Below, one piece after another: positions 33,519 through 40,602 of a stretch of 40,602 bases of DNA (positions within the stretch are counted from its first letter, which is position 1; every line of letters starts with the position of its first letter). The translations under genes were made by a program, and so were the position numbers. Under the pieces are notes generated by a model. The model had not been told where the DNA came from. It was given only the letters and a program-made list of their open reading frames with translations, and ran no database searches. Source of the DNA: Gallaecimonas xiamenensis 3-C-1 (GTDB lineage Bacteria > Pseudomonadota > Gammaproteobacteria > Enterobacterales > Gallaecimonadaceae); the NCBI RefSeq assembly GCF_000299915.1, contig NZ_AMRI01000033.1, positions 1 to 40,602 of the forward strand, written 5' to 3'.

Positions 33519-35765
33519 ATGTCTACAACAAGGAAATTGCAGCACCACCTTACGCCCAGCCGGATCGCCCTGGCGGTCTGTTTGAGCCTTTCGGCCACCG
33601 CCCAGGCGGCCGAGGACGTCCAAAAAACCGAGGATCCCAGCCTGGAGGTGATTGAAGTCACCGCCCGGCGCACCAGCGAAAACCTGCAATCGGTGCCGGT
33701 GGCGGTCACCAGCCTGTCGGCCGAGCAAATGAGCCAGCGCGGCGTCGAAGACCTGGCCGACGTCCAGTGGTACTCACCCAACACCACCTTGCAGGTCAGC
33801 CGGGGCACCAACAGCACCCTGACCGCCTATATCCGTGGCATCGGCCAGCAAGACCCCCTGTGGGGTTTTGAGCCCGGTGTGGGGATCTACATCGACGACA
33901 TCTACATCGCCCGCCCCCAAGGGGCCGTGATGGACATCCTGGATGTGCAGCGCATCGAAGTGCTGCGCGGCCCCCAGGGCACCCTCTATGGCCGCAACAC
34001 CATAGGCGGCGCCGTCAAATACGTGACCAAGAAGCTGCACGGCGACCCGGAACTCTATGTACAAGGCACCCTGGGCTCCTACAACCAGCGAGACTTCAAG
34101 ATAGCGGGCCAGATGCCCCTGTCCGACACCTTCTGGGCCGGCTTTGCCTACGGTACCTTCAACCGTGACGGTTTCGGCGAGTTCAAGAACACCGGCGCCG
34201 ACAACTACGACAAGGACATCCAGGCCGGCCGCCTGTCCCTGGCCTGGTACCCCAGCGACGACCTGAGCTTTAGCTTTATGGCCGACCGCACCTGGGACGA
34301 CTCCAACGCCAAGGGTGGCTACCGCCTGACTCCTTCCCTGGTTACCGGCCAGCAGCCCTACGGCAACGTCTTCGACTCCGACACCTCCATGCCCACCGAC
34401 AACAGCGTGGAAACCGGCGGCGAAGCCCTTACCATCACTTACAACATCAACAACGACTGGACCTTCAAGTCCATCACCGCCCACCGTGACGGTGACACCG
34501 ACACCAATATCGACTTCGACTCCACCAGCCAACCGGCCCTGGATATCCCGGCCCTGTACGACGACAAGCAGTTCACCCAGGAATTCCAGCTCAACTTTGA
34601 CAACGGCAACTGGCAAGCGGTGGGCGGCCTCTATTACCTGGACGGCGAAGCCTGCGGCGTCTTTGAAACCGTGCTGGGCCTGCAGGGGCTGACGGTGGAA
34701 AACGGCGGCTGCGTCGACACCAAGAGCCTGGCGGCCTATGCCCAGGCCTCTTTCCCCCTGGCCAAGGACTTGTCCATGACCCTGGGCGGGCGCTACACCC
34801 GGGATGAAAAAGACGCCGACGTCTACCGTTACGTCTACCTGGGGATCCGCTACCCCCACGACCAGCCCACCACACCCTTTGCGGTGCAGTCGGACTTTGC
34901 CGACAGCGCCACCTTCAACCGTTTCTCGCCCCGGGTCGGCCTGGAATACCAGCTGAGCGACGACATCATGGCCTACGGTTCCTACACCAACGGCTTTAAG
35001 TCCGGCGGCTTTGACATGCGGGCCAACAAGTCGGTCAACCCCGATGCCGATGCCCCTTACGATCCGGAAATCGTCGACACCTATGAGCTGGGCTTCAAGG
35101 CCGAGTGGTTCAACCACCGCCTGCGTACCAACGTCGCCGCCTTCTACTCCGACTACGACGACATGCAGATCACGGTGCAGCGGGCGGTGAACAACAACAC
35201 CGACGTGGCCTCCCAGGTGCTGAACGCCGGTAAGGCCGATATCAAGGGCCTGGAGCTGGAAGCCACCCTGGCCGCCACCGACGCCCTGCAGATCATCGCC
35301 AACGCCGGTTATGTGGACGCCGAGTTCAAACGGGTGGACTACTTCGACCCCAACCTGGGCCAGGTCACCGACGTTTCCGACCTGTGGAGCTTTGCCAATA
35401 CCCCGGATTGGACCGGCAGCCTGCTGGCCCAATACAACCTGGAAGCCTTCGGCGGCGACATGGTGGTCTCCGGCGGGGTCAACTACCGCTCCAAGACCCA
35501 GATCTTCGAAGTGCCCTCCATGCTGGACTTTGGCTCGGTGACCCTGTGGAACGCTTCCATCGCCTGGTACAAAGACAACTGGGAAGTGCAGCTGACCGGT
35601 CGCAACCTCACCGACAAGGAATACCGCCTGGCCGGTTATAACTTCGCCGCCGTTCGCGACAGCAACGGCAACGTCACCGGCCCCGGCCTTGGCGGCGAAG
35701 ACACCATAGTCGGCTACTACGGTGACCCGCGCACCGTCAGCCTGTCAGTAGGTTATCGTTTTTAA
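33519..35765 (+). CDS. TonB-dependent outer-membrane receptor
   Basis: A 748-residue beta-barrel receptor that imports a large or scarce substrate using TonB energy. A signal peptide ends near AQAAED. The TonB box is in LEVIEVTARR (about 43-52). The plug contains SVPVAVTSLSAEQMSQRG and LRGPQGTLYGRNTIGGAV. The barrel ends in SLSVGYRF, with the C-terminal Phe required for insertion. It resembles receptors of the CirA-like/carbohydrate-or-siderophore group; the substrate cannot be told. It is divergent from the GntP permease and secreted hydrolase genes, suggesting one substrate pathway. GGGGGAACG lies before the ATG. Confidence 0.92.
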   Translation: MSTTRKLQHHLTPSRIALAVCLSLSATAQAAEDVQKTEDPSLEVIEVTARRTSENLQSVPVAVTSLSAEQMSQRGVEDLADVQWYSPNTTLQVSRGTNSTLTAYIRGIGQQDPLWGFEPGVGIYIDDIYIARPQGAVMDILDVQRIEVLRGPQGTLYGRNTIGGAVKYVTKKLHGDPELYVQGTLGSYNQRDFKIAGQMPLSDTFWAGFAYGTFNRDGFGEFKNTGADNYDKDIQAGRLSLAWYPSDDLSFSFMADRTWDDSNAKGGYRLTPSLVTGQQPYGNVFDSDTSMPTDNSVETGGEALTITYNINNDWTFKSITAHRDGDTDTNIDFDSTSQPALDIPALYDDKQFTQEFQLNFDNGNWQAVGGLYYLDGEACGVFETVLGLQGLTVENGGCVDTKSLAAYAQASFPLAKDLSMTLGGRYTRDEKDADVYRYVYLGIRYPHDQPTTPFAVQSDFADSATFNRFSPRVGLEYQLSDDIMAYGSYTNGFKSGGFDMRANKSVNPDADAPYDPEIVDTYELGFKAEWFNHRLRTNVAAFYSDYDDMQITVQRAVNNNTDVASQVLNAGKADIKGLELEATLAATDALQIIANAGYVDAEFKRVDYFDPNLGQVTDVSDLWSFANTPDWTGSLLAQYNLEAFGGDMVVSGGVNYRSKTQIFEVPSMLDFGSVTLWNASIAWYKDNWEVQLTGRNLTDKEYRLAGYNFAAVRDSNGNVTGPGLGGEDTIVGYYGDPRTVSLSVGYRF

Positions 35766-35826
35766 ATCAAGGCTGTACCGGGTCGAAAGGCCCGGTACAC
35801 TAGCACCATCTGCTGACAAGGTATCT

Positions 35827-36468
35827 ATGCTAGCCGTGCGTGCCATCATCGCTGACGACCACCCGCTGTTTCGCGGCGCCCTGCAACAGGCCGCCGGTTC
35901 CCTGATGCCCGGAGCCACCGTGCTGGAAGCGGCCTGCATGGCCGACGTCTGGGCCCTGCTCAAGCAATACCCCGGCACCGAACTGGTGTTTTTAGACCTG
36001 ATGATGCCGGGTACCGACGGCTTTGCCGGCCTGTCCGTGCTCAAGGCCGAATACCCCGACGTGGCGGTGATCATGATCTCCGCCCACGAAGACAACCTCA
36101 CCATCAGCCGCGCCATGGCCCTGGGGGCCAGCGCCTTTGTGCCCAAATCGGCGCCCCTTGGCACCCTGTCCCAGGCCATCGATGCGGTACTGGACGGGGA
36201 CAGCTGGCTGCCCGACGGCGTAGAGCTGGCCCAGGGGGAAGACACCCAGAAACTGGCGCTGATCGCCCGCCTCACCCCCCAGCAGCTAAGGGTGCTGAAA
36301 ATGATTGCCGACGGCCTGCTGAACAAGCAGATCGCCTTTGAGATGCAGGTGCAGGAAACCACCGTCAAGCAGCACGTTTCTGCCATTTTGCGAAAGCTGG
36401 AAGTGTACAACCGCACCCAGGCCGGGCTGCTTTACCAGAGCCTGCACCAGGTGGCGTCAAGCCAATAG
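35827..36468 (+). CDS. crbR: LuxR-type response regulator, CrbR/ErdR-like
   Basis: A 213-residue two-component regulator. The receiver has the acidic pair Asp10-Asp11, phosphoacceptor Asp57 in VFLDLMMPG, Ser in MISAHED and Lys in VPKSAP. The output domain has the NarL/FixJ helix-turn-helix: LTPQQLRVLKMIADGLLNKQ, IAFEMQVQETTVKQHVSAIL. The order and neighbour fit CrbR (Vibrio) and ErdR (Pseudomonas), regulators of acetyl-CoA synthetase in the acetate switch. Its end overlaps the end of the converging kinase gene by 12 bases. Name by resemblance and context. Confidence 0.75.
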   Translation: MLAVRAIIADDHPLFRGALQQAAGSLMPGATVLEAACMADVWALLKQYPGTELVFLDLMMPGTDGFAGLSVLKAEYPDVAVIMISAHEDNLTISRAMALGASAFVPKSAPLGTLSQAIDAVLDGDSWLPDGVELAQGEDTQKLALIARLTPQQLRVLKMIADGLLNKQIAFEMQVQETTVKQHVSAILRKLEVYNRTQAGLLYQSLHQVASSQ

Positions 36469-39400
36469 GCGGCGCATCAGGTTCTTCAGGGGCATGGGTT
36501 TGACCGGCTTTAGCAGGAAGTGAAAGCCGGCGTCGATAACGGCGCTGCGGATCTGCTCGGACTGGTCGGCCGAATGCACCACACAGGGTACCTCCCCAAA
36601 ACGCCCTTGCAGGCGCTTGGCCACGTCCACTCCCAGGGCGCCGTCATCCAGGTGATAATCCATCAACAACAGGGCCGGCGGCTCCTCCAGGGCCTGGGCT
36701 TCGTGCTCGTCCCTCACTGCCGCCACCCGTGCCCCCCAACTTTCCAGCAGGGCCTTGAGGGCCTCGCGGACCTTGTCGTCGTTGTCCATCACCAAGATGG
36801 GGAGCCTGGGCAGCCACTGGTGGGTTTCACGGCCCAAGGTTTTCACCTCGGCCAACTGGCCCGGGGCCGCCCTTGGCAGGCGGATACCAAAGGCCGCCCC
36901 CCGCCCAGGCTCTGACTCCAGGCAAAGGCCGTGGCCCAGCAGCCGGCACAACCTGTCGGTGATGGCCAGGCCCAATCCCAGGCCCTGGCCCGGGCTTAAC
37001 TGCTGGAATTCGGCGAAGATACGCCGCTGGTCTGCCTTGTTGATGCCGGGGCCGGTGTCCTTGACCCAGGCCACCAATTCCCGGCCCTGGCGGCGAATGC
37101 CCACCAGCACCCGGCCCTGCTCGGTATAACGCACGGCGTTGGCCAGCAGGTTTTGCAGGATACGGCGCAAGAGCTTCTTGTCTGAGCGCACCCACAGCCG
37201 GGTGGGCACCACCTTCAGGCAGATCCCCTTGGCCTCGGCCAGGGCCGAGAATTCCCGCACCAGGGGGGTGAGCACCTCACTCAGGGCAAAGTCCCCCCAT
37301 TCGGCCTTGACGGCCCCTGCTTCTATCTTGGTGATCTCCAGCAAGGAGCCCAGCAGCCCCTCGGCGGACAGCAAGGAGCTTTGCACATTGTCCGCCAGAT
37401 CTTTTAGCTCCCCCATTGGCGCCTTTTCCTTGAGCAGGGCGCCAAAGAGGATGGCGGCGTTAAAAGGCTGCAACAGATCGTGGCCGGCAGCGGCAAAAAA
37501 GCGGGTCTTGGCGGCAGTGGCCTCCTCCACCGCCTGCTTGGCGGCAAAGAGCTCCTGGTTCAGGTCCTGCAGGGCCTGGGTCCGCTCTATCACCCGCTCT
37601 TCCAGGGCTTCGTTGAGCTCGGTCAGCTGCTGCTGGGCCTGGATAAACTCGGTGATATCGCTGTAGGTGGTGACAAAGCCGCCCCCCGGCAAGGGATGGC
37701 CCACCATTTCCAGTACGGTGCCGTCGTCCTGGCGGCGCTGGTAACGGTAACGGGAACCGGAGCGCAGGTGGTTGAGGCGTTTTTGCACCTCCTGGTCCGT
37801 ATCCCCCGCCAACAGGCCACGCTCGGCGTTAAAGCGGATCAGATCCTCCACCGGCCGCCCCACCGTCACCAGTCCCGCCGGGTACTCGAACAGTTCCAGG
37901 TAACGATGGTTCCAGGCGATGATGCGAAGGTCCCGGTCCACCACGCTGATGCCCTGGGAGATGTTTTCTATGGTGGCGCTCAGCAGGCTCTGGTTAAAGC
38001 GCAGCACCTGGGAGGCTTCGTCCACAAAGCTGGCCACCTGGGACAGGGGCAGGGATTTTTCCGCCCTGAGGGCGTCCATCACCATCCGCATGGAGGCGCC
38101 GCCGATCACCGCCGACAGGTGCTTTTCCACCTGCTGTACCAAAGCCACCGGGGCGGCCTGGCGGTCCGGGGTGGGGCCATGGGGGAACTGGCGGCGCACC
38201 AGGCTCTTGGCCGCCGGTTCCCCGGCAAAGCGTTTGACCAGCTCGAAGCAGTCCTGGACGGTGAGGATGGAGGGGGTGCTTTGCAGGGGCTGGCGCAAGA
38301 ATTGGTCGGCCTGCAGCTGCTCGCTGACCGAGGTGCTGGTGGCCAGGGATACCAGCATAAAGGTCAGCAGGTTGCCCCCCAGGCTTACCAGGGAGCCAAA
38401 ACTGATGGCATCCATGCCGCTGGCCAGCCCCGGCAGGGCCAGGCCGAAGCCTTCGGGCAACAGCAGACAGTAAGCCCAGAGCGCCGCCCCCACGGTCAGG
38501 CCGGCCCTGGCCCCCTGGGAATTGGCCCGGCGCCACACCAGCCCCAGCAGCAGCGCCGGGAACAGCTGGGCCACCAGCACAAAGGCCATCAGCCCCATCT
38601 GCGACAAGGTGCCGCTGGTGGCGCTGGCCCGGTAATAGAAAAAGCCCCCCAGTACCACCACCAACATGGCCAGGCGCCGCAGCCACAGCAGCCAACTGCC
38701 CTGCCCTTTTTCCGGCAGGCCGCGCAGGCGCAGCAGCAAGGGGGCGGTAAGATCGTTGGTGACCATGATCGACAGCACCACAGTGGCCACTACCACCATG
38801 GCGGTGGAGGCGGACAAGCCCCCCAGGAAAGCCAGCAGGGTCAACCAGGTGGAGTCCATGGCCATGGGCAAGTAGAGCACGTACAGATCCGGGCTGACCT
38901 TGTCCCCCAGCAACACGGCGCCGGCCAGCCCCAGGGGCAGGGTAAAGATGCCGATGGCCACCAGGTAGGCGGGAAACAGCCAACGGGTTCGGCGCAAAAA
39001 AGGCAGCCTGGGGCTTTCTACAAAGGCCAAGTGAAAGAGCCGTGGCAGACAGAGGGTGGCGGCCAGACCCAACAGGGTATGGACCCAATACACATAACCG
39101 GGGGCGGCCTCGCTTTGCAGCTTGGCCACCTGGGGGTTGTCCCTGGCGGCGTCAAAGAGCGCCGAGAGACTGCCGAACTGGCTGTAGATCACCACCAGGG
39201 CCAGCACCCAGAAGGCGATAAGTTTGACCACGGACTCAAAGGCCATGGCGGTCATCAGGCCGGCGTTATGGGCCTGGGCCTGGGTGCGGCGGGAGGCAAA
39301 CAGCATGGCAAAAAGGGCCATGGCCAAGGCCACCCCCAGGGCGGTGTCCTGCCACCAATAGCCGCTCTGATGCCCGGTCAGCACATTGATGGCGTCCGCC

Positions 39401-39810
39401 ACCGCCCGCAGCTGCAGGGCGATATAGGGAATAACGGCGGCCACCGCCACCAGGGTCACCGCTACCGCCAGGGTGCGGGAGCGGCCAAAACGGGTGGCGA
39501 TAAAGTCGGCAATGGAGGTGATATTGTTGCGCCGCACATGGATGGCCAGGCGCTTGATAGCCGGGAAGGCAAAAAGATAGAGCAGCAAGGTGCCGGTATA
39601 GGTGGGGGGCAGCCACCAGTGGTTGTGGACCGCCTGGGCGGTAACCCCGAAAAAGGCCCAGGAGGTGCAATAAACCCCCAGGGAAAGGCCGGCCGTCCAC
39701 CCGGACAGCCGGTGCCTGGCGTTGACCCGCTCGCCCCAATAGGCGATGGCAAACAGCAGGGCGATGTAGATAAGGGAGACGGTGGTAACCGGCCCCCAAC
39801 CCAGGGGCAT
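36457..39810 (-). CDS. crbS: SLC5-linked hybrid histidine kinase, CrbS-like
   Basis: A protein of about 1117 residues with a sodium:solute symporter-like sensor (about 1-500, around 13 helices, starting TTVSLIYIALLFAIAYWGER), a STAC linker (about 510-600, FELVKRFAGEPAAKSLVRRQ), a PAS domain (NISQGISVVDRDLRIIAWNH), a coiled coil, a HisKA domain with His777 (AAAGHDLLQPFNAA), an ATPase with KDTGPGINKADQRRIF and GLGLAITDRL, and a C-terminal receiver with Asp1051 (LLLMDYHLDDG). This layout is that of CrbS/MxtR kinases, which control acetate use. The start is ATG 39810 in TGATG, overlapping the dehydrogenase stop; a GTG three bases earlier is possible. Confidence 0.88.
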   Translation of the reverse strand: MPLGWGPVTTVSLIYIALLFAIAYWGERVNARHRLSGWTAGLSLGVYCTSWAFFGVTAQAVHNHWWLPPTYTGTLLLYLFAFPAIKRLAIHVRRNNITSIADFIATRFGRSRTLAVAVTLVAVAAVIPYIALQLRAVADAINVLTGHQSGYWWQDTALGVALAMALFAMLFASRRTQAQAHNAGLMTAMAFESVVKLIAFWVLALVVIYSQFGSLSALFDAARDNPQVAKLQSEAAPGYVYWVHTLLGLAATLCLPRLFHLAFVESPRLPFLRRTRWLFPAYLVAIGIFTLPLGLAGAVLLGDKVSPDLYVLYLPMAMDSTWLTLLAFLGGLSASTAMVVVATVVLSIMVTNDLTAPLLLRLRGLPEKGQGSWLLWLRRLAMLVVVLGGFFYYRASATSGTLSQMGLMAFVLVAQLFPALLLGLVWRRANSQGARAGLTVGAALWAYCLLLPEGFGLALPGLASGMDAISFGSLVSLGGNLLTFMLVSLATSTSVSEQLQADQFLRQPLQSTPSILTVQDCFELVKRFAGEPAAKSLVRRQFPHGPTPDRQAAPVALVQQVEKHLSAVIGGASMRMVMDALRAEKSLPLSQVASFVDEASQVLRFNQSLLSATIENISQGISVVDRDLRIIAWNHRYLELFEYPAGLVTVGRPVEDLIRFNAERGLLAGDTDQEVQKRLNHLRSGSRYRYQRRQDDGTVLEMVGHPLPGGGFVTTYSDITEFIQAQQQLTELNEALEERVIERTQALQDLNQELFAAKQAVEEATAAKTRFFAAAGHDLLQPFNAAILFGALLKEKAPMGELKDLADNVQSSLLSAEGLLGSLLEITKIEAGAVKAEWGDFALSEVLTPLVREFSALAEAKGICLKVVPTRLWVRSDKKLLRRILQNLLANAVRYTEQGRVLVGIRRQGRELVAWVKDTGPGINKADQRRIFAEFQQLSPGQGLGLGLAITDRLCRLLGHGLCLESEPGRGAAFGIRLPRAAPGQLAEVKTLGRETHQWLPRLPILVMDNDDKVREALKALLESWGARVAAVRDEHEAQALEEPPALLLMDYHLDDGALGVDVAKRLQGRFGEVPCVVHSADQSEQIRSAVIDAGFHFLLKPVKPMPLKNLMRRLLA

Positions 39811-40550
39811 CACCTGGCGGTCCAGCCCCCATCCAATACCAGGGTCTGGGCGGTGATGTTCCTGGCCGCCGGGCTCACCAAGAAGGCGGCGGTCCCGGCG
39901 ATTTCATCGATGCCGATAAAGGCCTTCTTGGCCATGGGTGCCAGCATGATGGTGCTCACCACCTCATCCTCTGTCAGGCCGTTTTCACGGGCCTGGTCGG
40001 CTATCTGCTTTTCCACCAGGGGGGTTTTCACATAAGCCGGGCAGATGGTGTTGACGGTGATGTCCGCCTCGGCCAGCTCCAGGGCCAGGGTCTTGGCAAA
40101 GCCCAACAGGCCGTGCTTGGCCGCCACATAGGCGGACTTGAAGGGAGACGCCACCAAGGCGTGGATGGAGCCGATATTGATGATGCGGCCAAAGTTCTGC
40201 TCGCGCATGGCCGGCAAGAAGGCCTGGGTCATCAAGGCCGGGCCCACCAGCATGATGTCGATAAGCTGGCGCCATTTTTCCGGGGGAAAATCCTCCAGGC
40301 GCGCCACATGCTGGATACCGGCGTTGTTGACCAGCACATCTAGGCTGCCAAGCTCCTGGGCCAGGGCCTGGATTTGGGCCGGGTCCGTTACATTGAGGGC
40401 AACGCCCCTGGCCCCAGGCAAGGTGGCGGCGGCCGCTTGTGCCTTGGCGCCATCCAGATCGGCCAAAATCACCTGGTGGCCCGCCTTGGCAAAGTGTTCC
40501 CCTATGCCAAGGCCGATACCCGAGGCGCCGCCGGTAACCAGTACTTTCAT
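39810..40550 (-). CDS. hbdH: 3-hydroxybutyrate dehydrogenase (SDR family)
   Basis: A 246-residue short-chain dehydrogenase that oxidises 3-hydroxybutyrate to acetoacetate with NAD, the step after polyhydroxybutyrate breakdown. The Rossmann motif is TGGASGIGLGIG (6-17), NNAGIQHV follows the fourth strand, and the catalytic set is in NIGSIHALVASPFKSAYVAAKHG (split here by Ser and Tyr-x-x-x-Lys), with the family-typical Gln-His after NNAG and KSAYVAAKHGLLGF. ICPAYVKTPLVEKQI and the final LVLDGGWTAR complete the signature. Its stop overlaps the start of the CrbS-like kinase gene, so the two are probably expressed together. Also called bdhA. Confidence 0.9.
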   Translation of the reverse strand: MKVLVTGGASGIGLGIGEHFAKAGHQVILADLDGAKAQAAAATLPGARGVALNVTDPAQIQALAQELGSLDVLVNNAGIQHVARLEDFPPEKWRQLIDIMLVGPALMTQAFLPAMREQNFGRIINIGSIHALVASPFKSAYVAAKHGLLGFAKTLALELAEADITVNTICPAYVKTPLVEKQIADQARENGLTEDEVVSTIMLAPMAKKAFIGIDEIAGTAAFLVSPAARNITAQTLVLDGGWTAR

Positions 40551-40553
40551 GGC

Positions 40554-40602
40554 TCAGACCTCCATTTCTGGCGTGTCGTCGGCAGCGATAAGCGTGCCGG
40601 CG
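40554..40602 (-). CDS. Upstream gene, C-terminal end only
   Basis: On the minus strand an open frame enters from the right edge and ends AGTLIAADDTPEMEV then TGA at 40554-40556, three bases before the hydroxybutyrate dehydrogenase start, with GGAGG of its last codons serving as that gene's ribosome site. In many bacteria a patatin-like phospholipase gene precedes this dehydrogenase, but sixteen residues are not enough to identify it. Confidence 0.5.
   Translation of the reverse strand, partial: AGTLIAADDTPEMEV

Noticed and set aside
33774-35432. 552-residue frame antisense to the TonB receptor
   Set aside because: Gly/Val-rich shadow frame of the receptor gene.
37480-40035. 851-residue frame antisense to the CrbS-like kinase
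   Set aside because: Gln/Gly/His-rich shadow of a well supported gene; no domain.

Overview
The window looks like part of a chromosome of a GC-rich gammaproteobacterium. The reasons are the gene set (an approximately 1217-residue cobalamin-dependent MetH, BtuR/CobO, GlpM, a CrbS/CrbR-type acetate-switch pair, TonB receptor, MetJ-like operators) and the many Shine-Dalgarno-led, closely packed operons. A Gallaecimonas/Aeromonadales/Alteromonadales-like host is my best guess, but sequence alone cannot fix the genus. No rRNA, tRNA or CRISPR array was seen.

Region 1 (1-3180) is a graveyard of one transposable element family. It holds one intact IS200-like/REP-associated (Y1, HUH) transposase gene and several truncated copies. 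Each copy ends downstream in the same terminal motif CAGAAGATGGGTGTCC, whose inverse (GGACACCCATC) lies upstream of the transposase genes. Two unrelated 3' tails are joined to the same coding end. A lipoprotein gene is cut short by one copy.

Region 2 (3185-8110) is a strikingly AT-rich island on the minus strand, flanked on both sides by pieces of that element. Five tightly packed genes encode a NUDIX protein with a HARE-type winged helix, a type II pyrophosphatase-like DHH protein, a SelD/PurM-like phosphotransferase, a NadM-like nucleotidyltransferase and a three-helix membrane protein with a PLD-like cytoplasmic domain. They follow a decayed PD-(D/E)XK nuclease tail with stop codons. This is the most likely novel system in the window: a mobile nucleotide-handling cassette, probably for defence or signalling. 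That role is inference.

Region 3 (8197-9356) holds a transposase N-terminal fragment and about 800 bases of non-coding DNA with hairpins and a duplicated repeat. Region 4 (9362-14665) is metH, with a divergent btuR/cobO gene and putative MetJ boxes between them, then a flavin reductase-like protein and CsaA. Region 5 (14968-29144) is ordinary chromosome with many small genes: phasin-like protein, LysE/GNAT/DUF1304 operon, LprI-like protein, diguanylate cyclase, GlpM, endonuclease V-like protein, a CHAP-amidase operon, a lipoprotein, an S9 peptidase, and GNAT and GST genes. Region 6 (29174-30910) is a divergent MarR regulator and Bcr/CflA-type drug transporter sharing a perfect palindromic operator.

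Region 7 (30909-35765) pairs a secreted MetX-like alpha/beta hydrolase and a GntP-family permease with a divergent TonB-dependent receptor, a plausible uptake-hydrolysis unit. Region 8 (35827-40602) holds CrbR- and CrbS-type signalling proteins whose genes overlap tail to tail, with crbS translationally coupled to a 3-hydroxybutyrate dehydrogenase gene. Together with the phasin-like protein this points to acetate and polyhydroxybutyrate metabolism.
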